64,000 nt of DNA from Collinsella aerofaciens (GTDB lineage: Bacteria > Actinomycetota > Coriobacteriia > Coriobacteriales > Coriobacteriaceae), in the NCBI RefSeq assembly GCF_018785245.1, contig NZ_WQPL01000015.1, forward strand, positions 1 to 64,000, given 5' to 3'. Both the position numbers and the translations under genes were made by a program. Positions within the stretch are counted from its first letter, which is position 1, and every line of letters starts with the position of its first letter. Shown piece after piece: positions 35,509-44,636 of the stretch. The notes beneath the pieces are model-generated. The model had not been told where the DNA came from, ran no database searches, and saw only the letters and a program-made list of their open reading frames with translations.

Positions 35509-36399
35509 CTACAGGGTTCGTCCGAGCCTGAGATCGAGCTCGGTTGTGGGGCAGGCTGCCTGTTCGTGCGGCTCGCAAGCGCCAAGGGCTCCAAAGCGAT
35601 AGAGCGTTGCGGCGGGCGTAGTGTAGGCGAGCCGCAGCTGATGCTCGACAGGGGCACATCCGTCATTTTTGTAATAAGCCGCGTAGTACTGCGCGATGCT
35701 GGCGTTCATCTCGCTGCCATTGCGATGGCGCTCAAACTGGCGTCTGCAGGTCTCGATGATCTTTGCTACCGACTTGGGTGCCGTCGCGGGAACAAGGGTG
35801 AGATAACCCTCAAATAGCTCGTTGATGCTCAGGAGGCACAGCAGGTCGATTAGCGTCCTTATGGCTGCTCCCTCGGCGGAAAAGTGCGCGGTCATGCGGT
35901 TATATCGGTTGCGGTCGACGATGGCCGCATGGGGTCTTGGAGTTTTCTGCCCCGTGGTCCCGGGCTTTTGCCGCGCCTGTGTATTGAGCTCGACGTTGCA
36001 GCGCTTGAGGCCGTCCAACGGAAGGAACAGTGCGGTGCGCAGGGTGTTCCGCTTGCTTTCGAGTTCATGACGCTCGTCGGGTTCCCATTCGAGCTTGAGT
36101 TTCGTGTCGAGTGCCGTAAGCATATGGGCTAGGCAGCCTACGGTAAGAACGTACGAATCGTTGTCGCGTTTTGGGGCATAGGGGTCTGTCAGCTTGCGAA
36201 TGTCGGGGTCGCCCATGATCTTTGTGCAGCGCTTCAGCAGTTGAGGGTGGTCGGCCAAGATCGTCGCGAGCGGTAGCGACGCGTAGTTCTTGATGGTCGC
36301 GGCGGCAAAGGCGGCGTCATATTCGTTTGCATATGCTCGCTCAATGCGGGCATCCAGAATGCTTTTCTTATCGCCGTCTTCAGCGTGGTGGTTTGTCAT
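35509..36399 (-). CDS. Unknown protein, first gene of the TraG/ClpP cassette
   Basis: A 296-residue soluble, mostly helical protein of unknown family, rich in charged residues (for example ARIERAYANEYDAAFAAATI and RQFERHRNGSEMNASIAQYY). There is no signal peptide, membrane segment or recognisable motif. ATG 36399 follows TGGAGAAGC. It is the promoter-proximal gene of the three-gene cassette with the ClpP-like protease and the TraG-like ATPase, and might be their substrate adaptor or cargo; this is speculation. Confidence 0.7.
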   Translation of the reverse strand: MTNHHAEDGDKKSILDARIERAYANEYDAAFAAATIKNYASLPLATILADHPQLLKRCTKIMGDPDIRKLTDPYAPKRDNDSYVLTVGCLAHMLTALDTKLKLEWEPDERHELESKRNTLRTALFLPLDGLKRCNVELNTQARQKPGTTGQKTPRPHAAIVDRNRYNRMTAHFSAEGAAIRTLIDLLCLLSINELFEGYLTLVPATAPKSVAKIIETCRRQFERHRNGSEMNASIAQYYAAYYKNDGCAPVEHQLRLAYTTPAATLYRFGALGACEPHEQAACPTTELDLRLGRTL

Positions 36400-37003
36400 A
36401 GCTTCTCCAATCGGTTGATGTTCGTGCTGTTTGTTGATGTGTTGGTTGTCGTGAGTGATGTGCTTGCCGTGGGTGATGTGCTGACGTTGGGGTGCTATGC
36501 GGTTTTCAATGAGCCCGTGAGGCAGTTGCTGCAGGGGCGGGATGGAACGGCCCATGCAAGGCGGAAGGCATCGTGCTCAAAATCGAGACAGCAATGCCCT
36601 GGGTGCCTCACATGTGGCAGTTACCTCATTAAGTTGTCATTGCGTTTGGGGCTGTACTTTGCCGATCTTCCTTCTCTTACACGCTAAAACTCAAACTTCA
36701 TATGCTCGATCAAACGATGACCACCGGAGCGGTCATATTAAAAGTACGTTCGTTTTGCTGATTTGACAAGACTAATTTTGAAATTTTTTTCTACGGGATG
36801 AAACGAGGTTCGTGGAACGGTCGCGCTTGGTGTCGCCAGCTATGTATGTGGTGGCTCGGCGTTTAGGCTGGAACGATTGATCCCCGAGATGGCGTCCCGT
36901 TCATGTTCGGGACAATATGACTTTTTACCCGTTGCAGACAGAGCCGCAGTGGGTGTTCTGTATGATGACTCAGACAAGGTTACTCAATGACAGGGAGGCT
37001 TAT
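36400..37003. other. 600-bp intergenic region with divergent promoters
   Basis: No gene is seen. The region holds a minus-strand promoter (36741-36769) for the TraG/ClpP cassette and, in its leader, three imperfect copies of a GTGATGTGCT-like repeat (36433, 36455, 36473). Near 36898-36915 there is a CCCG/CGGG hairpin before the plus-strand HAD gene. The part around 36650-36800 is AT-rich. Confidence 0.5.
36741..36769 (-). promoter_or_regulatory. Promoter of the TraG/ClpP cassette
   Basis: On the minus strand: -35 TTGTCA (36764-36769), a 17-nt spacer and -10 TACTTT (36741-36746). This gives a leader of about 330 nt before the first gene. Confidence 0.5.
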
Positions 37004-37846
37004 ATGGCAATCAAAGCCATCGCAATTGATATCGACGGTACGCTCACCAACGACCAAAAGGTCATCAGCCCGCGTACACGCGAGAAGCTGCTCGCGGCGC
37101 AGGAGTCGGGCATTAAGCTCATCTTGGCTTCGGGTCGTCCCGCATGGGGGCTGCACGCCTTGGCGCAGGAGCTCGACCTCCAAAACCATGACGGTCTGCT
37201 AGTCGCTTTCAATGGCGCGCATGTGGTCGACGCTCAGACCGACGAGGTACTGTTCGATCAGGCTATGCCTGCCGACGAATTGCATCGCCTGATTGATCAC
37301 CTGCGTAATTTTGACGTGATCCCTATGATTTCGCTCGGTCGCGATTTGCACGTCGAGGACTCGTACCATTGCATGATCACGCTGCCTGACGGCTTGCAGA
37401 AAAACATCGTCAAATACGAGCGCGATGCGTGCGACCTTAAGATCCGCGAGGTCGAGAGCTTGCATGGGGTCGTGGATACTTATCCCGTGGACAAGCTGCT
37501 GACGGCGGGCGATCCGACCTACCTGCAGGCACATTACGAGGAAATGTATGCGCCCTTTACCCAGACGCTTTCGGGCATGTTTACGGCCGACTGGTACTTT
37601 GAGTACACGGCGCCCGGCATCGACAAGGCCCGCGCGCTCGAGGGTGCCCTGCCCAAGCTCGGTATCGATGCCAGCGAGGTCGTCTCGTTTGGCGACGGCC
37701 AGAACGATAAGTCCATGATTGAGTGGGCCGGCACCGGTGTTGCCATGGGCAATGCCGTCGATGAGGTTAAGGCTGTGGCCCAGATGGTGACCGCCAATAA
37801 TAACGAAGACGGCATTGCGGTGGCGCTGGATAAGCTGCTGGGTTAG
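37004..37846 (+). CDS. Cof-type HAD sugar phosphatase
   Basis: HAD-IIB phosphatase of 280 residues: motif I AIDIDGTLTNDQ, motif II LASGRPAWG, a cap domain in the middle, and VSFGDGQNDKSMIEWAG as motif IV. It is similar to YidA-type sugar phosphatases. The ATG at 37004 follows CAGGGAGGC, better than the upstream in-frame ATG. A second HAD gene follows after a terminator, so the two are probably separate units. Confidence 0.92.
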   Translation: MAIKAIAIDIDGTLTNDQKVISPRTREKLLAAQESGIKLILASGRPAWGLHALAQELDLQNHDGLLVAFNGAHVVDAQTDEVLFDQAMPADELHRLIDHLRNFDVIPMISLGRDLHVEDSYHCMITLPDGLQKNIVKYERDACDLKIREVESLHGVVDTYPVDKLLTAGDPTYLQAHYEEMYAPFTQTLSGMFTADWYFEYTAPGIDKARALEGALPKLGIDASEVVSFGDGQNDKSMIEWAGTGVAMGNAVDEVKAVAQMVTANNNEDGIAVALDKLLG

Positions 37847-37868
37847 AATCGCCGATAGTGCATGGCTC

Positions 37869-37897
37869 GGGCGTCCGCTTGCGGGCGCCCTTTTGTT
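37869..37897 (+). terminator. Terminator of the Cof-type HAD gene
   Basis: GGGCGTCCGC and GCGGGCGCCC pair tightly and are followed by TTTTGTT. Confidence 0.75.
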
Positions 37898-37909
37898 AGG
37901 GAGGGTGCC

Positions 37910-38569
37910 GTGTCCGCATTTCCGTTCGACGCCGTTATCTTTGACATGGACGGCGTGATTGTCGATACCGAGTATTACTACCTGGGCGAGACTGCCGCGT
38001 TTGCCAAGGAGCTTGGGCTTAACCTGACTCAAGAGGAGTTGAATGGGCAGGTCGGTACTTCGCACCAGTTCTTCCTGCATATGCTGGTCGATTGGTTTGA
38101 GCGCGCCGGTAAGGGGCATTTCACTGGCGAGGAAGCGTTGGCCCGTTGGAACGAGTGGGCGCATAAGCGTCCGCGCGACTATCAGGCTTTGATTAACCCA
38201 GGCGCCGTGGATACGATTCGAGAGCTGCCGCGCCGTGGCGTTCGCGTGTCGCTTGCCAGCTCGTCTCCCATGGATAGCATCGAGGAAGTGCTCAACGCAT
38301 GCGGGCTGTCGGATGCCTTTGAGTATGTGGTGAGCGGCGAGCAGTTTAAGGAGAGCAAGCCCGAGCCCGACATCTACCTGCATGCGCTGGACCTGCTGGG
38401 GCTGCCCGCGAATCGCTGCTGCTGCGTCGAGGATTCGGTGCCTGGCATCACTGCCGGCAAGCGAGCCGGCCTGACAGTCATTGCCAAGCGCGAGGAGCGC
38501 TTTGGCTTTAGCCAGGATGCCGCGGACAAGATTATCGACCAGCTGCCGGAGCTGCTCACGCTTTCTTAG
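37910..38569 (+). CDS. HAD phosphatase (phosphoglucomutase-like)
   Basis: A 219-residue HAD subfamily IA phosphatase: motif I FDMDGVIVDTEYYY, a helical cap (about residues 20-90), motif II LASSSPMDSIEEVL, motif III EQFKESKPEPDIYL with its lysine, and motif IV CCCVEDSVPGITAG. It acts on sugar phosphates, by analogy with beta-phosphoglucomutase and DOG phosphatases. GTG 37910 follows TAGGGAGGG. Confidence 0.9.
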   Translation: MSAFPFDAVIFDMDGVIVDTEYYYLGETAAFAKELGLNLTQEELNGQVGTSHQFFLHMLVDWFERAGKGHFTGEEALARWNEWAHKRPRDYQALINPGAVDTIRELPRRGVRVSLASSSPMDSIEEVLNACGLSDAFEYVVSGEQFKESKPEPDIYLHALDLLGLPANRCCCVEDSVPGITAGKRAGLTVIAKREERFGFSQDAADKIIDQLPELLTLS

Positions 38570-38653
38570 GAGCGCGGTAGTTGCGCGTTTTTCGGGTCTG
38601 ATGAGTAAATAGCCAACATTTTGGTGCGACACCTAGCATACTTTAAGCTAATG

Positions 38654-38692
38654 CGGGCTTAAGGGCTTGTTGAATGCCCTTAAGCCCGTTTT
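38654..38692 (+). terminator. Perfect hairpin before the GntR gene
   Basis: CGGGCTTAAGGGC and GCCCTTAAGCCCG pair perfectly over 13 bp (9-nt loop) and are followed by TTTT. It ends 27 bp before the GntR start codon, so it either terminates the HAD transcript or acts as an attenuator in the GntR leader. Confidence 0.75.
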
Positions 38693-38719
38693 AGAATTAA
38701 TTGTGCTGGGAGAGGGTAT

Positions 38720-39463
38720 ATGCCACCGACTGAAGGGCCAACTGACGGTAAAGCAGCGATACCGCTGTACCAACAGGTTATTGATATCATCAAAAACGAA
38801 ATCAACTCCGGCGCCTACAAGGCGGGCGCGCGGATACCCAACGAATTCGAATTGGCTGAGAGCTATAAAGTTGGCCGCGTTACCGTGCGACGCGCTATTG
38901 AGGAGCTCGTCCAGCAGGGCTATCTAACGAAGCGGCAGGGGAAAGGCACGTTTGTCAATGCCCCCAAGCTTAAGCGCAAGATTCGCCAGAAGGATGACGT
39001 CCAGAGTTTTTCGGACGCATGTCGCGTTAACGGAATGGAACCGGGGGCGTGTGTCATTTCGAGAAAGATACTGCCGGCGGATTCCACCGAAGCACAGTTC
39101 TTTGGTGTTCCCGTTGGAACTGACTTGATTTGCGTTGAGCGCGTGCGCACTGCCGATGGCGTCCCTGTCATGCTCGAGAACAACATATATGTTTACGAGG
39201 ACAACGCCTATCTATCAACGGCACCTCTATCTAACCAATCCATTTTTGAGTTCGTGCGCAACCGGACGGGCCGCACGCCCGCGTTTACCGACCCGTGCAC
39301 GCTCGAGATCGCGTGCGCGTCGCCCGAGGTCGCTCGACTGTTGGCAGTTCCCGTTGGCGAGCCCTTGTTTTATATGGAAGCCTTCTTTTTCGATGAGCAG
39401 CGGCGGCCGTTTATCATCGGTCGTCAGCGGATCGTTGGGTCTCGCTACGTTTTTGACATCTAG
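38720..39463 (+). CDS. GntR-family regulator with UTRA domain (FrlR-like)
   Basis: A 247-residue regulator. The winged helix covers residues about 13-80 (IPLYQQVIDIIKNEINSG, VGRVTVRRAIEELVQQGYL), and the UTRA effector domain the rest (FGVPVGTDLICVERVRTADGVPV... FFFDEQRRPFIIGRQRIVG). It stands directly before, and in the same direction as, an frl-type operon; the E. coli fructoselysine regulator FrlR is of this family. A perfect palindrome in the operon promoter is its probable operator. Confidence 0.9.
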   Translation: MPPTEGPTDGKAAIPLYQQVIDIIKNEINSGAYKAGARIPNEFELAESYKVGRVTVRRAIEELVQQGYLTKRQGKGTFVNAPKLKRKIRQKDDVQSFSDACRVNGMEPGACVISRKILPADSTEAQFFGVPVGTDLICVERVRTADGVPVMLENNIYVYEDNAYLSTAPLSNQSIFEFVRNRTGRTPAFTDPCTLEIACASPEVARLLAVPVGEPLFYMEAFFFDEQRRPFIIGRQRIVGSRYVFDI

Positions 39464-39473
39464 GACATTGCGA

Positions 39474-39513
39474 ATGGAAACGCCCGGTGGATCATCTCAC
39501 CGGGCGTTTCCAT
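39474..39513 (+). terminator. Terminator of the GntR gene
   Basis: A perfect 16-bp stem (ATGGAAACGCCCGGTG with its complement) and an 8-nt loop, just after the GntR stop codon. The 3' arm contains TTTCC but no long T-run. Confidence 0.65.
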
Positions 39514-39573
39514 ACCGTTCACGGCGCAAACGCAACCGTTCAACCGCGTTGCGGCAATCAGTTTGAAATTATC

Positions 39574-39639
39574 TTGATGAAGGAAAAAGCTGCTGGTAAT
39601 CTATGGAACGTCATAGAACGTTTGCATTGTGCAAACGTT
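39574..39639 (+). promoter_or_regulatory. frl-type operon promoter and palindromic operator
   Basis: -35 TTGATG (39574-39579), a 17-nt spacer and -10 TAATCT (39597-39602). About 8 bp past the expected start site lies a perfect 10-bp inverted repeat, AACGTTTGCA and TGCAAACGTT, with 3 bp between (39617-39639). A repressor bound there would block transcription; the GntR/UTRA protein encoded upstream is the obvious candidate. Confidence 0.7.
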
Positions 39640-39681
39640 GAAGCGAGATACGATGCAGTCTCGAGTTCTTTGGAGGTATCT

Positions 39682-41145
39682 ATGTCAGATACGAAGGCGA
39701 AGAAGACAAACAGACGTTTTAAGTTCAAATTACCGCATGTCTATACGATCATGTTCTTGCTGATCGTTGTCTTTGCGGTCCTGACTTGGATCGTTCCCTC
39801 TGGTCAGTATCAGCGCAAGACGATTTCGACAGCGGCGGGCGAGCGTGAAGTCGCCGTTGCTGGAACCTATGAACAGGTCGATAAGAACTACACCGATTCC
39901 GAGACCGGCGAGACCATCAATCTGGGCCAGGATATCTTCGCGGTTCTGCAAGCGCCCACCAAGGGCATCCAGGAGGCTGCCGACGTCGTTGCGTTCGTCT
40001 TATTGATTGGCGGATCGTTCGCGATCATCACCAAGACCAACGCTTTGAATGCCGGCATGAGCCGTGTGATTAAAAAGCTCAAGAACAAGGACATCCTCAT
40101 CATTCCCATCACGATGACATTGCTGTCTATTTGCGGCACTACGTTTGGTATGTCTGAGGAAGCCCTGCCGTTCTATGCCATCTTCATTCCCATCATGATG
40201 GGTATCGGCTATGACTCGATGACGGCATTCATCATCTGCTTCCTTGGTCCTAACCTGGGATATTGTGCTTCGACCATCGACCCGTTTAATGTTTTGATCG
40301 CCCAAGGCATCATTGGCATCGAGGGTAATCCGCAACTGTGGCTGCGCGCCGTTTCTTGGGTCATCTTCACTGCCGTCGGTATCGCATGGGCCATGCGCTA
40401 CGCCATGCGCGTCAAGAAAAACCCCGAGTCGTCCATTGTGTACGAGGACGATAAGCTCAAGCGTATTGAGTTTTCCGTGACCGATGCCTCCATCGAGGAA
40501 GAGTTCACTATCCGTCAGAAGCTCGTGCTTATCGATTTTGCTTGCGGTATGGGCATTATCGTCTGGGGTCTTGTTACCCAGGGCTGGTACATGAATCAGA
40601 TTTCCGCCGTGTTCCTTGGCATGGGCTTGCTTGCCGGTATCCTGGGCGGCCTTGACCAGCAGACGATCGCAGAGGAGTTCGTTAAGGGTCTCGCCGACTT
40701 TGCGTACGCTGCCGTCGTTATCGGTATCGCTCGCGGTATTCTGGTCATCGCCGAGGGCGGCATGATCATCGACACCATCCTCCAGGCGCTTGCTACCGCG
40801 CTCGCCGGTGCACCTGCCGCCGTCTACACCACGTTTATGTATGTCGTCCTTGGCCTGCTCTCTTTGCTGGTTCCCTCGAGTTCTGGCCTGGCGGCGCTCA
40901 CCATGCCCGTTATGGGCCCCCTGACCGAGCTCATGGGCCTCAATCCCGAGGCGGCCGTCACCGCGCTCCAGTTTGCCAACCAGACCATCAACACCATCAG
41001 CCCCGTGGCGGGTATGACGGTCGCCGGCCTTGCCGTGGCTAAGATTTCGTTTGGCCAATGGTGGAAGACCATTTGGAAGTTCTTCATCTTCATGGTCGTG
41101 TTTGGCTTGGTCATTACTGCCATTTCCGGCATGCTTCCGGCGTAG
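39682..41145 (+). CDS. YfcC-family carrier in the frl-type operon
   Basis: A 487-residue integral membrane protein of the YfcC/DcuC (C4-dicarboxylate anaerobic carrier-like, ion transporter) superfamily, with about 12 hydrophobic helices. The first is IMFLLIVVFAVLTWIVPSGQ, followed by a soluble loop (residues about 48-80). Characteristic segments are GMSEEALPFYAIFIPIM, GPNLGYCASTIDPFNV and LVPSSSGLAALTMP. It replaces the APC-type FrlA permease of E. coli. It probably imports the substrate of the following enzymes. ATG 39682 follows TTTGGAGG. Confidence 0.88.
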   Translation: MSDTKAKKTNRRFKFKLPHVYTIMFLLIVVFAVLTWIVPSGQYQRKTISTAAGEREVAVAGTYEQVDKNYTDSETGETINLGQDIFAVLQAPTKGIQEAADVVAFVLLIGGSFAIITKTNALNAGMSRVIKKLKNKDILIIPITMTLLSICGTTFGMSEEALPFYAIFIPIMMGIGYDSMTAFIICFLGPNLGYCASTIDPFNVLIAQGIIGIEGNPQLWLRAVSWVIFTAVGIAWAMRYAMRVKKNPESSIVYEDDKLKRIEFSVTDASIEEEFTIRQKLVLIDFACGMGIIVWGLVTQGWYMNQISAVFLGMGLLAGILGGLDQQTIAEEFVKGLADFAYAAVVIGIARGILVIAEGGMIIDTILQALATALAGAPAAVYTTFMYVVLGLLSLLVPSSSGLAALTMPVMGPLTELMGLNPEAAVTALQFANQTINTISPVAGMTVAGLAVAKISFGQWWKTIWKFFIFMVVFGLVITAISGMLPA

Positions 41146-41154
41146 GTGGTTGTG

Positions 41155-42738
41155 ATGTCTGATCGTTTGACGGTCCTGACGTCTAAGAGCGTCTTTACCG
41201 GTACGGGGGACCTGCCGTTTGAAGGTTTCGTAGCGGTCCGTGGCAATCGAATTGAGGCTGTTGGCACCAAGTGTGAGCTAGCTTCGTATTTGACCCAGGC
41301 GGACGAGGTAGTTGACCTGGGCGACCGCACCGTCATGCCTGGCCTGATCGATGTGCATACCTTCTATACAGGCTGGGCGCTGCGGACGTTGGGGCCTGAT
41401 CTGTCCGGCATCGCTGATGCCAAAGAGGCCGTGTCGCTCTTGCGTGCATGGAAAGAAGATCGTCCGGATTGCGCGGCGGCTTTTGGCCACAACCTACCCG
41501 AAACGTTGGCATCGGATGCCGAGAACGCAAATACGGCAGCTGTGTTTGACGAGTGTTTTGGCGATATCCCCGTCGTCTGCTTTACACCGGGCGCGGATAC
41601 CTGTGTTCTCAATGCTGCCGCCAGTGCGCGATACGGCTTTACGCCCCAGGCGTGCTATGCCGAGAAGATCTGGCGCATGATGAGCGATTTCCTCGCGCTG
41701 CCCGAGGTGCGTGCAGGGTATTCGGACTACATGAGCATGCTTAACGAACGCGGCGTTACCGCCATCAAGGAGATGGCGTTTGATGACTACTACGGCTTTG
41801 CCGACGAAATGGCTCGCCGTGAGGAATCTGGTGAGCTGACGGTTCGCGTCTCTATGATGTCGCAGCCGGTGGGTGCCGGTGCAAATCTGGCATATGCCCG
41901 CGAGGCACGAGAGCGCTTCCGGGGACCGTTCGTTCGTTTTTCTGGCTTCAACCGTATGACCGATCGCGGCGTATGGGCGGGGCTTGCCGAGATGATTGAC
42001 CCCTATGCGGACTCGGCCGATGCGGGCGCTGCCGGCAAGACGGTCGTCGAGGAGCCAGAGTGGGATCTGATTGAGAACGAGCTGCGTGCAATTGATGCTG
42101 ACGGCTTCCGATATTCCTTGCATTGCCAGGGCGATGGCGCCGTTCGTCGCACCGTGGCGCTCTATGCCTCGCTGCCTCGAGACGAGCATGGACGGATGCT
42201 TCGTCGCCATGCGATTACCGATCTCGAGAACTCTGACCCGACCGATCTTGTCGAGTTTGGCAAGTTAGGTGGAATTTGCGAGGTCTATCCGCAGATTCTG
42301 ACGCTGGACCGGCGCGAGGATTGCCTGTCGATGATGCGTCGACAAATTGGCGAGACGCGACTTTTGCACAGCTGGAATCGCCGCGGCATGGAAGATTCCG
42401 GATGCACAGTGTGCTGCGGCACGGATCTGCCGCTGCTGATTCCGAGCCTGGGCGAGTCAATCTACAGCGCGTGCGGCGGATTCTTCGCCGACGGACTGCC
42501 CGTGAATGAGGTCAACACGCTGACGCTTGTCGAGCTCTTGCGCGCTTGGACTGCCGGGGGCGCGTACGACCTGATGCGCGAAGACGAGCTGGGTACGCTC
42601 GAGGTTGGCAAGCTTGCCGATATCTGCGTGCTCGATCGGGATGTGTTCGACCTCGATTATCGCGACGCACACGATCTTGCGGTTGACATGACGATGTCGG
42701 ACGGACAAATCGTGTTCGATCGAAATAAGGAGGCATAA
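41155..42738 (+). CDS. YtcJ-like amidohydrolase
   Basis: A 527-residue metal-dependent hydrolase of the amidohydrolase superfamily. The N-terminal beta-domain ends in RTVMPGLIDVHTFYTG; only one histidine of the usual HxH is kept (DVHTF). A carboxylated-lysine or alternative ligand may lie in VTAIKEMAFDDYYG. The later His is in SLHCQGDGAV, and the final Asp is in CCGTDLPLL. It may hydrolyse an amide or peptide bond in the imported Amadori compound before or after the other steps. ATG 41155 overlaps the Shine-Dalgarno/stop region of the carrier gene. Confidence 0.85.
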   Translation: MSDRLTVLTSKSVFTGTGDLPFEGFVAVRGNRIEAVGTKCELASYLTQADEVVDLGDRTVMPGLIDVHTFYTGWALRTLGPDLSGIADAKEAVSLLRAWKEDRPDCAAAFGHNLPETLASDAENANTAAVFDECFGDIPVVCFTPGADTCVLNAAASARYGFTPQACYAEKIWRMMSDFLALPEVRAGYSDYMSMLNERGVTAIKEMAFDDYYGFADEMARREESGELTVRVSMMSQPVGAGANLAYAREARERFRGPFVRFSGFNRMTDRGVWAGLAEMIDPYADSADAGAAGKTVVEEPEWDLIENELRAIDADGFRYSLHCQGDGAVRRTVALYASLPRDEHGRMLRRHAITDLENSDPTDLVEFGKLGGICEVYPQILTLDRREDCLSMMRRQIGETRLLHSWNRRGMEDSGCTVCCGTDLPLLIPSLGESIYSACGGFFADGLPVNEVNTLTLVELLRAWTAGGAYDLMREDELGTLEVGKLADICVLDRDVFDLDYRDAHDLAVDMTMSDGQIVFDRNKEA

Positions 42739-42739
42739 G

Positions 42740-43591
42740 ATGTCTGAATCCAAACCGACGCTGCACCGCGAACAGATTGCGGGCATGAATATCCACTACA
42801 TCATGTGGTCGCTCGATTACTTCCTTGATGTGCAGCAGCGCTTGGGCTTTGAGTCCATTGAGCTGTGGTGTGCGGAGCCGCATGTGACGCTCGACCACAC
42901 GGGCTACTTTGAGGCTGAGGTCCTGGCGAAAAAGGCTGCAGACCGTGGGCTTAGGTATCGTACTCTGTGCCCCGAGAATGTTGTCTATCCTTGGCAGTAT
43001 TGCGCACGCAAACCGCTGCATGAGCAGCGCAGCCTGGCGTACTTTAAGCACGGCATTGAGCTTGCCGAGGTACTTGGGTGCGACCGCATGTCCATCAACT
43101 CGGGCTGGGGCGACTGGGACGAGGACCGCGAGGAAGCCTGGAAGCGCAGCCGCGAGCACTTGTCCATTCTGGCGGAGTATGCCGGCGAGCACGGTCTGGT
43201 GCTTACGATGGAAAGCCTGCGTCCCGAGGAGAGCAACCTTGTGACGACGGTTTCCGATGCGAAGCGCATGATTGACGAGGTCGCGAGCCCGTACTTACAG
43301 CCCATGGTTGATACAACCGCGATGGGCGTTGCAGGCGAGACGCTCGAGGACTGGTTTGCCGCCTTTGGTGATGGGGCAATTCACGAGATGCACTTTATCG
43401 ACGGTGACCCGTATGGCCATCTGGTGTGGGGCGATGGCAAGCACGATATGGACGCCTTCGTCGCCACGCTCAACGCCCATGGTTTCGACGGCATGCTGGG
43501 CCAGGAAATCACGGACGGTCGTTACTACGATGATCCGGCGGCGGCAGATGCCAAGAACATGGCCGCATTCGAGAAATATCTGATTGACTAA
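42740..43591 (+). CDS. frlC: FrlC-like sugar isomerase/epimerase
   Basis: A 283-residue TIM-barrel protein of the xylose-isomerase-like family. The metal ligands are visible as Glu in LTMESLRPEESNL, Asp/His in DTTAMGVAG and HEMHFIDGDPYGH, and Glu in LGQEITDGRYY. In E. coli FrlC is a fructoselysine 3-epimerase; the operon context here supports a similar role on a fructosamine. The start is one base after the amidohydrolase stop, so it is translationally coupled. Confidence 0.85.
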   Translation: MSESKPTLHREQIAGMNIHYIMWSLDYFLDVQQRLGFESIELWCAEPHVTLDHTGYFEAEVLAKKAADRGLRYRTLCPENVVYPWQYCARKPLHEQRSLAYFKHGIELAEVLGCDRMSINSGWGDWDEDREEAWKRSREHLSILAEYAGEHGLVLTMESLRPEESNLVTTVSDAKRMIDEVASPYLQPMVDTTAMGVAGETLEDWFAAFGDGAIHEMHFIDGDPYGHLVWGDGKHDMDAFVATLNAHGFDGMLGQEITDGRYYDDPAAADAKNMAAFEKYLID

Positions 43592-43653
43592 AACAACCAT
43601 CGGCCACGCAACCAACGTCATTGATTGCGGGCCAAACAAGAAAGGAACTGGAT

Positions 43654-44622
43654 ATGAACGCACACGATCTGATCAAAGAGGCAATTGCCGAGAAGGGCAA
43701 GTTCGACAGCGTCTACTGGATTGCTTGCGGTGGCTCCATGATCGATTTGATCCCGGCTCATGAGCTTCTGCAGCGCGAGGCAACCACCTTCACTTCGTAT
43801 ATCTATACGGCTCGCGAGTTCGATATCATGCGTCCGCGTCGTCTGGGCGAGAAGTCCCTGGTCATCGCTTGCAGCCACAGCGGCAACACCCCGGAGGTCG
43901 TCGAGGGCTGCGAGATTGCCCTTGCTGCCGGTGCTACGGTGATCGCCCAGACCGACAACGCTGGATCCAAGATCGACTCCGGCAAGTGGACCACGTGGGT
44001 CTACCCATGGGGCGAGGGCGTGCCGCAGGCCGAGGTTCCCGCTGGTATTTCGCTGTCGCTTGCGGCAGAGCTGCTCGATCAGCAGGAGGGCTACGCCGAT
44101 CTTGCCGATATGTATGCCGGTATCGCCGAGATGGATAAGATTCTTCCCCCGGCACGCGAGAAGGTAAATGCCGAGCTGGGCGATCGCTTTGCCAAGCTTT
44201 GCCAGGAGCACGAGTTCTTCTATATTCTGGGCAGCGGTCCCAACTTTAGCCAGACCTACGGTTTCGCTATCTGCTCTCTTATGGAGATGCAGTGGCAGCA
44301 CTGCAGCTACATCCACTCCGCCGAGTACTTCCACGGCCCCTTCGAGGCTACTCAGGATGGCGTTTTTTACTTCCTGCAGATGGGCTCCAGCGAGTGCCGT
44401 GCTATGGACGAGCGCGCCCTGGCGTTTCTTAAGACGCATACCGATACGCTGATGGTGCTCGATGCCAAGGAGTACGGTATGGAAGCCGTGCCGGCGAGCG
44501 TCCGCGCCTATCTGGACCCGGTGCTGTTCTACGCCATGAACTGCGAGCTGCGTGCTGCACGCGGCAAGGTGTTTGATCACGACCCCGATTTCCGTCGCTA
44601 TATGGGTGTTGTCGAGTACTAG
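43654..44622 (+). CDS. frlB: FrlB-like SIS-domain deglycase
   Basis: A 322-residue protein with two SIS sugar-phosphate-binding domains: YWIACGGSMIDLIPAHELL with LVIACSHSGNTPEVVEG, then FYILGSGPNFSQTYGFAICSLMEM and AEYFHGPFEA. FrlB enzymes split fructosamine-6-phosphates into glucose-6-phosphate and the free amine. The catalytic Glu/His of the family lie in the HSAEYFHGPFE segment. ATG 43654 follows AAGAAAGGA. Pgi, also in this window, would take the product into glycolysis. Confidence 0.9.
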   Translation: MNAHDLIKEAIAEKGKFDSVYWIACGGSMIDLIPAHELLQREATTFTSYIYTAREFDIMRPRRLGEKSLVIACSHSGNTPEVVEGCEIALAAGATVIAQTDNAGSKIDSGKWTTWVYPWGEGVPQAEVPAGISLSLAAELLDQQEGYADLADMYAGIAEMDKILPPAREKVNAELGDRFAKLCQEHEFFYILGSGPNFSQTYGFAICSLMEMQWQHCSYIHSAEYFHGPFEATQDGVFYFLQMGSSECRAMDERALAFLKTHTDTLMVLDAKEYGMEAVPASVRAYLDPVLFYAMNCELRAARGKVFDHDPDFRRYMGVVEY

Positions 44623-44636
44623 AAGGGACAAAGGCC

